64,000 nucleotides of DNA from Streptomyces canus (GTDB lineage: Bacteria; Actinomycetota; Actinomycetes; Streptomycetales; Streptomycetaceae), in NCBI RefSeq assembly GCF_001514145.1, contig NZ_KQ948681.1, positions 39,328 through 103,327 of the forward strand. Reading direction: 5' to 3'. Shown here in pieces: positions 1 through 8,480 of the stretch. Below the pieces are notes generated by a model. It was not told the DNA's origin and did no database searches. It saw nothing but the letters and a program-made list of their open reading frames with translations. The translations under genes and the position numbers were made by a program. Within the stretch, counting starts at the first letter, position 1, and each line of letters starts with the position of its first letter.

Positions 1-296
1 GCGACGAGTTGGTCGGGGCGCCGGGCGGCGGTGATGACGGCTTCGTGTTGGCGTGCGGGCAGCTTGCGCAGGACGGCGGGGGCGGAGGCCACGGGCGGGG
101 CGTCGCCGTGCTCGTCCTGCCACTGCTTCAGGGCTCTCCGGCCCGCAGCGGTCATCCGGTGCGCGCCGCTGCCGTCGTGGTGCGGGACGACCAGGCTGTC
201 GGCCCGCAGGCGGGCCATCGCGGCGGCGTGGCCGGTGACGACGCCGTCCTCGTGCTCGGCGAGGATGGCGGCGCCGGTGGGGCTCAGGGTGCTCAT
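1..296 (-). CDS. Partial hypothetical protein, possible winged helix
   Basis: The gene runs off the left edge, so only the first 98 codons are visible. ATG at 296 is preceded by GAAAGAAG. The first 60 residues look like a small winged-helix domain: a helix ILAEHEDG, a second helix around AMARLRAD, then MTAAGRRALKQW in a wing-like position. This is pattern reading only and no family was recognised. It is the last visible gene of the leftward run that starts near 5508. Confidence 0.6.
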   Translation of the reverse strand, partial: MSTLSPTGAAILAEHEDGVVTGHAAAMARLRADSLVVPHHDGSGAHRMTAAGRRALKQWQDEHGDAPPVASAPAVLRKLPARQHEAVITAARRPDQLV

Positions 297-323
297 GAGG
301 TGCTTCTTTCGGATCGGGTGCGG

Positions 324-671
324 TCAGGACGGCCAGGGGGCAAGCAGCGTCAAGTCGTTCGTCTCGGCACGACGCTGGTCGACGGCCTCAGCGGCCGTGA
401 TTCGGTCGGCGTGCCAGCGGTCTGCCGTGTGTCCGCTGGGGCGCCGGCAGCGTCGGCCCGGCTCGGCCCGGCAGCGAAGGCAGGGCAGCGAGCCCGGGCA
501 GGTGTATCCGTCGACGAGGGAGTCGCAGGTGGGGCAGCGGCCGCTGCGCAGGGGCCGGCCGGCCCGGTCGACGAGGACGTTGGCGAGGAGCAGCTGCTGG
601 TATTCGCGAAGGTAGACAGGTGCCGGCACCGGCTGGGTGACGGATACCTCGTCGGCCTCACGCGGGGACAT
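324..671 (-). CDS. Small cysteine-rich hypothetical protein
   Basis: 115 residues. The middle carries a cysteine cluster (CPTC near residue 47, then CPG, CLRC, RRC), which suggests one or two small zinc-binding units, followed by a basic HADR segment. Its ATG at 671 lies inside the end of the DUF4007 gene (14-base overlap), so the two are probably translationally coupled. The function is unknown; a zinc-ribbon adaptor or DNA-binding role is only a guess. Confidence 0.7.
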   Translation of the reverse strand: MSPREADEVSVTQPVPAPVYLREYQQLLLANVLVDRAGRPLRSGRCPTCDSLVDGYTCPGSLPCLRCRAEPGRRCRRPSGHTADRWHADRITAAEAVDQRRAETNDLTLLAPWPS

Positions 672-1644
672 CGGGTCCCTTCCTCCTCTGGTAGTGGGCG
701 GCCAGGACCCGGGAGGCGAGGACGGCGGGCGGTTCGGTGTAGGTCAGCATGTCGTCGCCGACGGAGGATTCGACGACGTCGAACAGGCCCCAGCGCTGGG
801 CGCCACGCTTCAAGGACTTGTGCAGAGCCGTCGTGTCGGTCAGCAGGATGCGCCCGGGACTTCCGGTCGCCGTCGCCAGTCTCGGCACGCTGATGCCGCC
901 CGCGTTCGTACCTGCGGCGAGAGCTGCGTACGAAAGGCACGCGTACGCCACCGCGGCATCGGGAGCTCTGCGCCCGGCCTGCCGGTTCACCGACAGTTCG
1001 TGGCTGCGATCGCGTCGGTTGAAGTCAGCCTGCGGCGCGCTCCCCAGGACCCCGAGATCGCGGAACGGATTGGTCAGGACGTCTTCGATACTGGCCCGCG
1101 GCTGGTCGGGGGAAGCAACGGTCGGCGCGTACATGGTGACCAGGCACGAGATGTCCCGGGCGACCGTGCTGTCGGCGGGCACCCGCCAGCCGGCGTCCTC
1201 CGCGGCCCGGCGTACCAGCTCGCGCAACTCGGCCCGGGTGTAGCGGAACCGCCCGGGCTGCGCGATCAGGAAGTGCCAGGTGGGCACGGCGCACGGCACG
1301 GCGCTCAGCAGCCACCAGTGGAGCACCCAGTAGGTGGCGACGTCCTCCATATAGGGATCGGCGCCGTCTTCGTCGAGCAGCCAACGCCCCCGTGCGGTCG
1401 GCTCCAGCGCACGGCCGTCAGAGGACGCGACGAGGCCGAAGGCCTGCGCCCAGAAGCGCATTGCCCCGACCTGGCTGGCGCCGACGCCGAGCGTGATGTG
1501 GATGTCGGGACGCTGGAACGCCAGCGGGTCGGCCCGGAGGGCTTCATGGACTTTCAACAGCCATCCGTAGCGCGGCGGATAGCCGTGGTGCTGTCCGAAG
1601 GCGGGAACACAACCGGAGAAGTCGGCGAGAGGGGAGCGGGACAT
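658..1644 (-). CDS. DUF4007 family protein
   Basis: 328 residues. The first 75 match the DUF4007 pattern as I know it: a QHHGYPPRYGWLLK stretch, where relatives have a HETF..R.GWL form, then ITLGVGASQVGAMRFWAQAFGL. The family has no settled biochemical role; members often sit in mobile or defence neighbourhoods beside sulfur-transfer-like enzymes. No phosphorothioation (Dnd or Ssp) genes are visible here, so that context is missing. ATG at 1644 is only 34 bases after the upstream stop, consistent with one leftward operon. Confidence 0.8.
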   Translation of the reverse strand: MSRSPLADFSGCVPAFGQHHGYPPRYGWLLKVHEALRADPLAFQRPDIHITLGVGASQVGAMRFWAQAFGLVASSDGRALEPTARGRWLLDEDGADPYMEDVATYWVLHWWLLSAVPCAVPTWHFLIAQPGRFRYTRAELRELVRRAAEDAGWRVPADSTVARDISCLVTMYAPTVASPDQPRASIEDVLTNPFRDLGVLGSAPQADFNRRDRSHELSVNRQAGRRAPDAAVAYACLSYAALAAGTNAGGISVPRLATATGSPGRILLTDTTALHKSLKRGAQRWGLFDVVESSVGDDMLTYTEPPAVLASRVLAAHYQRRKGPDVPA

Positions 1645-1678
1645 GACAAGGTCCTCCTCAGCAGGGGAGAGGCGCCGG

Positions 1679-2125
1679 TCAGCGGGACCGGGTGAACATG
1701 CGAGGGCCAGAGGGCCAGACGATCGTCACGTCCAGCTCGTGCAGCAGATCGACCAGGTCCGGGCTCGGAAGAGCGGGCAGTAGCACCAGACGGGTGGGGA
1801 CCGGGGTGAAGAAGCGCGCGACGAGCAGGACTTCGCCCAGCGCACCCAGGACGGTGTTCGCCGCCTCGGAGCCTCGCGCCACCACAACTTCGTGGCGGGT
1901 GACGTCGAACAGGTCGACACTGAGCACATCGTCCTCTGCGATCTGAATCAGATAGCCGGCCACCTCCGCCTCGTGCGACGCGCGGATGAAGTCGTCGTAT
2001 CCGACCAGCAGCTCATTCACTACGCGCCGTTGGGGACTTACCGCATGCGGGCCCACCCTGCGGATGAGCTCGGTCCTGGGGGCGCCGCGATGAAGGCGGT
2101 TTCCGGGCGAGGAGGCGGAAGACAT
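1679..2125 (-). CDS. Hypothetical protein
   Basis: 148 residues. I chose ATG 2125 because GGAGAGAGAACG stands directly ahead; an upstream in-frame start at 2176 lacks such a site. The protein looks like a compact alpha/beta fold with a valine/leucine-rich centre (GYLIQIAEDDVLSVDLFDV) and no cysteine cluster, signal peptide or membrane segment. The family is not recognised. It sits between the 339-residue gene and the DUF4007 gene with short gaps, so it is probably co-transcribed. Confidence 0.75.
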   Translation of the reverse strand: MSSASSPGNRLHRGAPRTELIRRVGPHAVSPQRRVVNELLVGYDDFIRASHEAEVAGYLIQIAEDDVLSVDLFDVTRHEVVVARGSEAANTVLGALGEVLLVARFFTPVPTRLVLLPALPSPDLVDLLHELDVTIVWPSGPRMFTRSR

Positions 2126-2219
2126 CGTTCTCTCTCCGATGGTGGGAGGGGTAAGAGGGGTGCTGCGCTTCCGCACTGCCCCCGCCCGTGCCGACGCGGG
2201 GGCGGTGCGGCACTCCGGG

Positions 2220-3239
2220 TCAGTCCTTGGCCAGGGCGTCCTTCCCGACGGAACGAGCGAAGTCGACGGTCTCCTCCCTGAAGGCGCGGCGCGCGACCTG
2301 GGCGACGGCGCCAGCGATGTGGGCGCAGTCCTCGGCGAGGGTGGAACCGGCAGACGCGCCGTCGAGGGTGGTCACGTACTCGCCCTGTTCGTCGTAGAGC
2401 GAGGCGCCCCACACGTCGTCGTGCTGCGAAGCCGGCCGGTCGGCGTGCTCTCCGGACGAGATCAGGAAGTGCGGTCCCTCGTAGGTCTCCTCCTCGGAGG
2501 CCTCCTGAGTGAGCGAGACGGCCAGCGAGGTGAACCCGCCTTCTCCGCCGTCGTAGGCGGAGAAGCCGTACACGGCGAGAGCGGCGCGCAGCGCATCTCC
2601 CTCACTGTGCGGGAGGGCAATGTCGGTGGGAACCAGCTCGATACGCAAAGCGGGCGCAGCGACGTACAGCCGGCCGTGGGCGTCCCGCAGGACGTACGTC
2701 TGCTCCTGGCGGGACCATGCCGTGAGGATCGAGCGGGCCCGGGTGCGGCTCACGGTGCCGTTGTACGTCTCATGCCAGAACGGATCCGGGCTGTCGGAGT
2801 TGGGCCTGAGTACGGTGATCGTGTAGCCCGGGGCATCAACGATCTTCTTGGCGAAGGGGAAGAGCAGGGCGACGGGCATGGGCTCGCCCGTACCGATGGC
2901 CGGACGGTCCAGCCAGGCCCGCTCCCGTGTCACGGACTCGTGGGCGATGAGGGCGGCGGCGAGGAGCGCTGAAGCGTACTGGTGCTCGCGTTCGAGACGC
3001 AGGCCCGCTTCGGCGAGTTCGGCGCGTTCGTCCTCCTTTCCCTCGGCCGGCGGGTAGCAGGCGCTGTACTTGGCCTGCTTGTCCTGCTGTGCGCGGTTGT
3101 GGTCGAGCGCCTGATCCACCTGCTGCACGCGCAGCTGGGCGTCGCGGACCTCGGCGCTGGTCGCTTCCGCGGCTTCGTCGAGCAGGATGCGCTGGGTCTG
3201 GGTGCGGGCCATCTGGGCGAGGCGGCCGGGAGTGGTCAT
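2220..3239 (-). CDS. Hypothetical protein with N-terminal coiled coil
   Basis: 339 residues from ATG 3239 (GGAG seven bases ahead). Residues 1-110 are helical and rich in Q, R, E and A (QLRVQQVDQALDHNRAQQDK), likely a coiled coil. The remainder is mixed beta with acidic stretches and no motif I can name. It is in the leftward accessory run, 233 bases downstream of the 176-residue gene, and a hairpin at 3394-3439 lies in that gap. Confidence 0.8.
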   Translation of the reverse strand: MTTPGRLAQMARTQTQRILLDEAAEATSAEVRDAQLRVQQVDQALDHNRAQQDKQAKYSACYPPAEGKEDERAELAEAGLRLEREHQYASALLAAALIAHESVTRERAWLDRPAIGTGEPMPVALLFPFAKKIVDAPGYTITVLRPNSDSPDPFWHETYNGTVSRTRARSILTAWSRQEQTYVLRDAHGRLYVAAPALRIELVPTDIALPHSEGDALRAALAVYGFSAYDGGEGGFTSLAVSLTQEASEEETYEGPHFLISSGEHADRPASQHDDVWGASLYDEQGEYVTTLDGASAGSTLAEDCAHIAGAVAQVARRAFREETVDFARSVGKDALAKD

Positions 3240-3393
3240 GGGTTGCTCCGTTTTCTGACAGGGCGGCGCTACAGGAAGGCGCGGCCGGAGAGTTGAGACC
3301 GAGAACGAGGTCCGGGCAATGCCGCGGAGCGGGCTTCCTGCGCCCGAGCGGGAGCGCCAGCAGGACGCATCGTGTCGCGGACCGTTTCGGCTG

Positions 3394-3439
3394 GGCTGAG
3401 CTTGATCCGGAAAGCGGTTCCGGGACCGTGAGCTCAGCC
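3394..3439 (-). terminator. Intergenic hairpin
   Basis: Nine-base arms GGCTGAGCT and AGCTCAGCC enclose an inner TCCGGAA/TTCCGG pairing. It falls between the 176- and 339-residue genes. There is no T-run, so it may only attenuate or mark a processing site. Confidence 0.4.
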
Positions 3440-3472
3440 GCTCAGGATGCCGGGCGGGTGGATTGCGGGCAG

Positions 3473-4003
3473 TCAGTCCGAGGCGAGGGTGAGGGTAATG
3501 ATCTTGGCTAGCTTGGTGACCGGCTCGTCGTCGAGAGTGAAGGACACCCTGCCGAAGGCGGCTTGCGCGGTGCCCCGATCGCGGTCGTCAGGGTGGACGA
3601 TTGCGAAATCGGAGTCTTCCGCGTTCAGCTCCTCGTAGCTGGGCCAGGGCTCGGCGTGGCACGACTCGCAGTCCTCACCGTGGCCGCAGCCTTCCTGGTC
3701 GTGTACCCAGGTGCGGACGCGCTCGTACGCTTCCGGGGTTACCTGGATCAGCCGCATGCGGGCTCGGTCGCCGTGGCTCGTAGAGAGGATGTCGGCGGTC
3801 AATCGACCAGCCGTAAGACGACACCAGACACCGGAGTGGGCCTCGGGCAAGTGGATCGTGCCCTCGGTACCGATGGCCTGCGCGAGGACCGTGGCAGCAG
3901 CGTACGCGGCGGCGCGGCTCGCGGCTTTGGCAGCGTCGACTGCCATCTGCAGAGCGGACATGCCGTTGGCCTTCATAAGGTCGGGTACTGAGGCGCGGTG
4001 CAT
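3473..4003 (-). CDS. Hypothetical protein
   Basis: 176 residues from ATG 4003 (GGGAACGCC ahead). An alanine-rich amphipathic helix (residues 14-45) is followed by a beta-rich part and a C/H-rich segment, CGHGEDCESCHAEPW, near residue 107 that could bind a metal. The end is acidic, then VTKLAKIITLTLASD. The family is not recognised. It lies in the leftward accessory run. Confidence 0.75.
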   Translation of the reverse strand: MHRASVPDLMKANGMSALQMAVDAAKAASRAAAYAAATVLAQAIGTEGTIHLPEAHSGVWCRLTAGRLTADILSTSHGDRARMRLIQVTPEAYERVRTWVHDQEGCGHGEDCESCHAEPWPSYEELNAEDSDFAIVHPDDRDRGTAQAAFGRVSFTLDDEPVTKLAKIITLTLASD

Positions 4004-4142
4004 GGCGTTCCCATCTGTTGACGCTGACGGAGTGCGGGGGACCCACTGGAACGATCAGGGCCGACGACGGGATGCAGTAGCCGGTACTGCGAGCGGGCCT
4101 CGGTGCCGTCCCAGAAGGTGTGTGGCCAGAGCGGGTTCTTGA

Positions 4143-5147
4143 TCAGGTGAGTTTGGGGCTCATGGAAGGCTGTGCTCCTGCGGCGAGGGCGCGCAGCTCG
4201 GCTTCTGACATGGGCTCGGCGGAGGAGGAGGCGAGGACCCAGCCGCGTACGGCGGCGCTCTGATCCGGGTAGCGCGAGCGGACGACGAGCGTGCCGCCGC
4301 CGGTCGCCATGGCGAGGGCGATCAGCTTCGCGGCTCTCTTCTGCCGCTCCCGCCGGAACCCTTCGGCGGATTCGGCTGGTACCCCGGCCTCCAGCCGGAG
4401 GGCGTCTGCCTGTTCGGTCACCCGGTGCGAGTTGATGTCCGCCGTGACCGTCGCGGTGTGGGCGCCGGGACCGGCCGCGTCGTAGGCGGCATCGAGGAGC
4501 GCGAGCGCCTTGTCCTCGACAGTGACGATCTTGATCAGGTGGTCGGGAATGCCGCAGTAGGCGGCGTAGTCGCGGGCGGCACGGAGCGCCCCGTCCGCAG
4601 TCCGGTATCCGGCCGTGACCGGCGTTCCCTCGCTGTTGAACGCGACGAACCCGCCCGAGCCGCTGGTGACGCCCCGGTGGAAGCCGCCGTCGATGCGCGC
4701 GGTCAGCTTCGGGTACTGGGCGCTCGTCAGGTGGTAGACGCCGACGTTCTCCAAATCGGCGTCCGGCGTGAGCAGGAACTCGACCTCTTCGTCTGCGGGA
4801 ATCGGGGGCGTCGCCCAGACGCCCATGTTGGTACGGCGGACGTCGGTGAACCCCGCCGCTTCCAGACAGGCGGCGATGCCGTCGACGAGCGCGTCCCAGC
4901 GCTTGCCGGGCCCGGCCGACTTGGGCCGCCACGTGTGGCACTTCTGCGGGCTGTCCATGGACAGCTGCACCGAGGCACGACCGTTCGCCCCGCCGTGCGC
5001 CACGAACACCGCGTGACCGCCCGGCGCGAGGTCGTCGGTGTCGGGGAAGTCCTCGACGGGCAGCGCCTCACGGGCGGCCCGCACGTACCAGGCGGGCGCT
5101 CCCTCGTGGTAGCGGGGCTGGGCGGTGACGCTGGCCTTGACCGGCAT
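4143..5147 (-). CDS. Hypothetical protein
   Basis: 334 residues. I chose ATG 5147 because GGAAAG is well placed; an upstream start at 5231 would lie in the preceding gene. The sequence has no signal peptide or membrane segment. A GYRTADGALRAARDYAAYCG stretch and a long Ala/Arg helix near residue 260 suggest a soluble mixed fold. Function is unknown. It follows the 97-residue zinc-ribbon-like gene by 67 bases, with a small hairpin between them. Confidence 0.8.
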   Translation of the reverse strand: MPVKASVTAQPRYHEGAPAWYVRAAREALPVEDFPDTDDLAPGGHAVFVAHGGANGRASVQLSMDSPQKCHTWRPKSAGPGKRWDALVDGIAACLEAAGFTDVRRTNMGVWATPPIPADEEVEFLLTPDADLENVGVYHLTSAQYPKLTARIDGGFHRGVTSGSGGFVAFNSEGTPVTAGYRTADGALRAARDYAAYCGIPDHLIKIVTVEDKALALLDAAYDAAGPGAHTATVTADINSHRVTEQADALRLEAGVPAESAEGFRRERQKRAAKLIALAMATGGGTLVVRSRYPDQSAAVRGWVLASSSAEPMSEAELRALAAGAQPSMSPKLT

Positions 5148-5177
5148 GGGCTTTCCTTCGAGACGTAAGGGGGAGGG

Positions 5178-5201
5178 GCCCGGCCCCGCTAAGGGCCGGG
5201 C
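5178..5201 (-). terminator. Small intergenic hairpin
   Basis: Perfect 9-base arms GCCCGGCCC and GGGCCGGGC with a 6-base loop between the 97- and 334-residue genes. No T-run follows, so it is an attenuator or processing site at most. Confidence 0.35.
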
Positions 5202-5214
5202 AACTACGGGCGGG

Positions 5215-5508
5215 TCAGCGCTGGTCCGCACCGGCCGTGCTGTCGGGTGCGGGCTGGTAGACGTCGCACGCGGGGAAGTTCCGCTTGAGGTCCGGGCCGC
5301 GTCGCCGAGTGGCCTTGCGGGAGCACTTCAGGCGGGGCGGGCCGTCGTCGACCTGGCGGGAGGTCAGGAAGGCGCAGTCGCCGCACTGGAAGTCGCGTGC
5401 GAGCGGGCGGAGCGTGGCCGGGTGCACGCCTCGGTCGAAGTGCTGGCGTATCGCGCCCCGGCCAGCGGCGGCGTCGGGAACGGCGGTCCAACCCGGTGTC
5501 TGGTTCAT
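5215..5508 (-). CDS. Small zinc-ribbon-like protein
   Basis: 97 residues. Cysteines at CGDCAF, LKCSRK and PACDVYQP are spaced like a zinc ribbon. ATG 5508 is the first start after the conserved promoter at 5578-5606; GAAGGG lies ahead at a longer than usual distance. The ORF extends upstream to 5586, but that would start inside the promoter. It heads a leftward run that may continue to the window edge. Function unknown. Confidence 0.7.
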   Translation of the reverse strand: MNQTPGWTAVPDAAAGRGAIRQHFDRGVHPATLRPLARDFQCGDCAFLTSRQVDDGPPRLKCSRKATRRRGPDLKRNFPACDVYQPAPDSTAGADQR

Positions 5509-5577
5509 CAGCGTGTGGCCCTTCGTGGAGAACGGGTGTGCGGTGGCGCCGTGCGCGCCGCCCTCGCAACACACCCC

Positions 5578-5606
5578 ACAGTACACACCAAAAAAGAATT
5601 AAGCAA
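5578..5606 (-). promoter_or_regulatory. Family-1 accessory promoter, copy 1
   Basis: Box TTGCTT (5606-5601), 17-base spacer beginning AATTCTTTTT, box TACTGT (5583-5578). One of nine near-identical leftward copies in the window. It lies 70 bases before the 97-residue gene and starts five bases after the stop of the upstream gene. Confidence 0.85.
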
Positions 5607-5610
5607 TCCT

Positions 5611-6501
5611 CTAGTTGTTGGTGGGGTGCTCGGCCAAGGTGTTGCGGCGAGCGATCGCACGGTCCCGCTCCTCGCGGGCCTGGGCGAGGCCGGAATCGCG
5701 GGTAAGGGCGTCTGCGCAGGCGATCAACACACCGTCGCCGAGCCCCCAGAGCAGGGAGTTGGCCGCGAGAACGGCGGCGCTCAACGGGTCGATCTCGACT
5801 CCGACCCACTCGCGGGCCGCGGGGTCCTTGCCCTGCCACCGCAGGTGTGCGGCCTGCGCGCGCCACATGTTGCCGCTGCCCGCCGCCGGCTCGCCGATCT
5901 GCTGGTCGCCCGGAGCGCCGACATTCAGCATGTCGGCGCCGAAGTCCACGATCACGTCCGGCGTGTGGAACGCGCCGCGGGCGGACTTCGACTCACGCCC
6001 GCGCAGCCTCTGCATGAGCCGCCCGAGGAGATCTGTCGCCAGGCGGCGGTCGGGGTCGGCTCCGAGTTCGAGAAGACCGTCACGGAACAGCAGGTGGACC
6101 AGCTCGGTCACCTCCGCCGCCGTCTGATCGGACACGGAATCGAGCCACAGGTGCAGCAGGCCCGCCCGTTCCACGAGGAAGGGGTGCCTGAACCACAGGT
6201 GCGTCCACATGTGCCGCATCGTCGTGACGAGTTGCGCCGGCCGCAGGGAAGCGATCAGCCGGGCTGCTTCTGGGGCTCCGGGATCGGCGTGGGGCAGCAG
6301 CGCGACCGTCGCGACGGTCCCCAACGGGATCTCCAGCCCGGATGCGGACGGCCAGACGGCGACGACGGTGTCGATGATCCGGCGCGCGTGTTCGTCCGCC
6401 TCCGGGAGGAACGCCTTGCGGGCGTGGGCCGATGGCAGCCACGAGACTTCGTCGAACGGGATGCCTTCCGGGTGCTCGCCGGGCTGCTGTTGTGACGGCA
6501 T
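5611..6501 (-). CDS. N6-adenine methyltransferase-like protein without NPPY
   Basis: 296 residues from ATG 6501 (AAGGAGATCCCCG ahead). An RGAFHTPDVIVDFGA stretch near residue 175 and GEPAAGSGNMW near 203 match the HTP..V and AdoMet-binding motif I of HsdM-type N6-adenine methyltransferases, and VGVEIDPLSAAVLAANSL matches the following motif. The protein ends before the point where NPPY should come, so the catalytic motif is missing. It could bind AdoMet or DNA without methylating, or be a remnant. A second methyltransferase-like gene with NPPY lies just upstream. Confidence 0.75.
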   Translation of the reverse strand: MPSQQQPGEHPEGIPFDEVSWLPSAHARKAFLPEADEHARRIIDTVVAVWPSASGLEIPLGTVATVALLPHADPGAPEAARLIASLRPAQLVTTMRHMWTHLWFRHPFLVERAGLLHLWLDSVSDQTAAEVTELVHLLFRDGLLELGADPDRRLATDLLGRLMQRLRGRESKSARGAFHTPDVIVDFGADMLNVGAPGDQQIGEPAAGSGNMWRAQAAHLRWQGKDPAAREWVGVEIDPLSAAVLAANSLLWGLGDGVLIACADALTRDSGLAQAREERDRAIARRNTLAEHPTNN

Positions 6502-6668
6502 CGGGGATCTCCTTCTCGTGTTGTTGGGAGCTCAAGTCGATCGTCCGCGCGGCCGGCTTCGGCGTGGCGCTGGCGCCGGCTCCTGGAGTGCGCCCTGCGG
6601 GCAGCCGTACGCCGTGGCGGACCGTCTTGTCCGGGTGCGGATGGCGCGGGCCGCCGCGCGACGTGGTC

Positions 6669-6697
6669 AAAATACATTGACAGAAAGAATTAGACAA
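6669..6697 (-). promoter_or_regulatory. Family-1 accessory promoter, copy 2
   Basis: TTGTCT (6697-6692), 17-base spacer beginning AATTCTTTCT, TATTTT (6674-6669). It lies eight bases beyond the stop of the methyltransferase gene and about 170 bases before the start at 6501. Confidence 0.8.
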
Positions 6698-6705
6698 TTG
6701 ATTGG

Positions 6706-8007
6706 TTAAGGGGTGCCGTGTTCACGGCGGTAGGCCTCTGCCCCGCGGAACCGATCCAGAGCAAGCCGGAAGTGCACCTCTTCCTCAATCGCCCGCCACA
6801 CCAGGCCCTGTGAGGGGTCGTCGGGAAGGTGAGGTTCGCCCTGGTTGCCGCGGATCACGGTGACGGTGTCGCTGTGCGGCCGTCGGGCCTGATGGAGCAT
6901 GATCACCGTGGGCGTGCCATGGCCTGGGATGTAGCAGCCGGACGTATCGATGATCCACTGCGCGTCCCACTGGGGCAGGTAGGCCTCCACGAACCGGCGC
7001 CCGTACTCCCTCTTCATCCAGGCGTTCGTGGTCAGTTGAGCGATGCGCCCGGTCTCGGGCACCGCGAGCTCGAACATGAGCTGGCAAAACGGCAGCGCCA
7101 GCGAGAACTTGCCCGTGGCCACCTGCGGGTAGGCGGCCCGGATCCGGTCGCGCACGCCGGCGTCCGACATGGTGATGTAGGGCGGGTTGCCGACGACGGC
7201 GTGGTAGGAGCCTCGGCGCAGCAGCGGCTCGGTGGTGTCGAGGAGCGAGTCCGCGCAAGCCACCTGCACAGGCCAGGACGCCGGGACCTGGTCGATGCGC
7301 CGGCCCAGGATCGAGGCGGTGGCAGCCAGCAGGCGGTAGCGGGCCAGCACGGCTGCGTACGGATCGAGGTCAACCCCGCAGACGGCCTCAAGGGCACGCT
7401 CGACCGACCGCACCGTCGGTACATGCCCCGTCGGCGCCCGGCCGTAGGGACGGTGTGTACGGACAGAGTGGAACGCGGACATCAGGATGTGCCCGGTGCC
7501 GCAGGACGGATCGATCATCCGCACATGGTCGGGCCCGGCCTCCTCGATTCCCGGCGTGAGCGCGAGCTCCAGCAGCAGCTCGGCGATCCACGGAGGTGTC
7601 TGGCATAGGGCACGTGTTTTACGCGCTTCGGCGGACAGCGCCTGATAGCCATCACCGAGGACATACCCGTCGACACGGGGGCCCTCGTCTGACGCCGGGT
7701 GCCGCGCCCAGAAGTCCGCGGTGCGCTCCCACGCGGCCGAGCTCACCGTGCTCGCCCACACGGGGACGACCTGCGGGTCGGCGAGCGCCTCGAGCGCCGG
7801 ATGGGCGTCGGCGAGGACTCCCAGTGCCTTGCGGGTGCCGTCCGGGCTGGAGGCGAAGGCGATGTCGTCTCCGAGCAGACCGTGCTGCCGGGCGTGCTGA
7901 ACGAGGGCGATGGTGTGTGCCCAGGACACCGCGGCGCGGGGGACGACATCGCGGCCCAGGTCCTGGACCAGGCGCTCGTAGTCGCGGGCGGACGGGACAG
8001 GGGACAT
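6706..8007 (-). CDS. N6-adenine DNA methyltransferase, PglX/Eco57I-like
   Basis: 433 residues from ATG 8007 (GGAGAACCCGTC ahead). LCQTPPWIAELLLELAL precedes motif I DPSCGTGHIL (near residue 166) and GVDLDPYA; motif IV NPPY is at about 274-277. This is the layout of adenine-N6 methyltransferases of the Eco57I/PglX type. At 433 residues it is far shorter than BREX PglX (over 1000), and no nuclease domain is visible. It probably methylates adenine in DNA, for self-protection or regulation. No restriction partner is visible nearby. It is last in the unit that starts at 9609. Confidence 0.85.
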   Translation of the reverse strand: MSPVPSARDYERLVQDLGRDVVPRAAVSWAHTIALVQHARQHGLLGDDIAFASSPDGTRKALGVLADAHPALEALADPQVVPVWASTVSSAAWERTADFWARHPASDEGPRVDGYVLGDGYQALSAEARKTRALCQTPPWIAELLLELALTPGIEEAGPDHVRMIDPSCGTGHILMSAFHSVRTHRPYGRAPTGHVPTVRSVERALEAVCGVDLDPYAAVLARYRLLAATASILGRRIDQVPASWPVQVACADSLLDTTEPLLRRGSYHAVVGNPPYITMSDAGVRDRIRAAYPQVATGKFSLALPFCQLMFELAVPETGRIAQLTTNAWMKREYGRRFVEAYLPQWDAQWIIDTSGCYIPGHGTPTVIMLHQARRPHSDTVTVIRGNQGEPHLPDDPSQGLVWRAIEEEVHFRLALDRFRGAEAYRREHGTP

Positions 8008-8034
8008 GACGGGTTCTCCGATCGATGGTCGACC

Positions 8035-8076
8035 GGGGTTGTCCGGGCCGGGACGTCGTTCCGGCCCGGGCAACCC
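8035..8076 (-). terminator. Strong intergenic hairpin
   Basis: Arms of 16-17 bases (GGGGTTGTCCGGGCCGG at 8035-8051 and its near-complement at 8061-8076, one mismatch). It lies between the 111-residue gene and the methyltransferase, so it could reduce read-through into the latter. Confidence 0.5.
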
Positions 8077-8085
8077 GGGGGTGGT

Positions 8086-8421
8086 TCAGGAGCTGGGAGG
8101 AGGCGTGGGGCCGTTGTCCGGCTGGTGTTCGCAGAGCAGGGCGACGATCCGGGAGGCCGACACGGCGGCAGCCGACTTCAGGCGCTGGCCGGAGGAGAGG
8201 TGCCACCGGCGGTGGGGCGCTCCGCCGGGCACCAGGTGGTTGGGCAGTGCCGAGGCGGTCCACTCCGCGCCGCCCGGATCGGTGAGGCGGTAGGACGCGG
8301 ACGCCGGCTGATCCCATGAGCCCTGCAGCTCGAAGGGGATCCCGGCCTGGGCGAGTGCCGCTTCGAGGGCCTGGTGGCGAACGTTCGTCCAAGCGGCGGG
8401 GGTTCGGTCGTGCGGATTCAT
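8086..8421 (-). CDS. Small hypothetical protein
   Basis: 111 residues from ATG 8421 (GAAAGAG ahead). It has an N-terminal helix, a central beta region (SWDQPASASYRLTDPGG) and a C-terminal helix (RLKSAAAVSASRIVALLCEH). No motif or membrane segment. It sits between the 182-residue gene and the methyltransferase. Function unknown. Confidence 0.7.
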   Translation of the reverse strand: MNPHDRTPAAWTNVRHQALEAALAQAGIPFELQGSWDQPASASYRLTDPGGAEWTASALPNHLVPGGAPHRRWHLSSGQRLKSAAAVSASRIVALLCEHQPDNGPTPPPSS

Positions 8422-8480
8422 ATGCGGGGCTCTTTCTGGGGATTCGGCTTGTCGGTGGTTCGGGGCCGCGTGGGCGAGGA

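Noticed and set aside
658..1644. Phosphorothioation (Dnd/Ssp) system
   Set aside because: Only a DUF4007 protein is present; no sulfur-transfer or DndBCDE-like genes nearby.
5611..8007. BREX system
   Set aside because: Only methyltransferase-like genes are present; no PglZ, BrxC or other BREX genes are in the window, and the PglX-like protein is too short.
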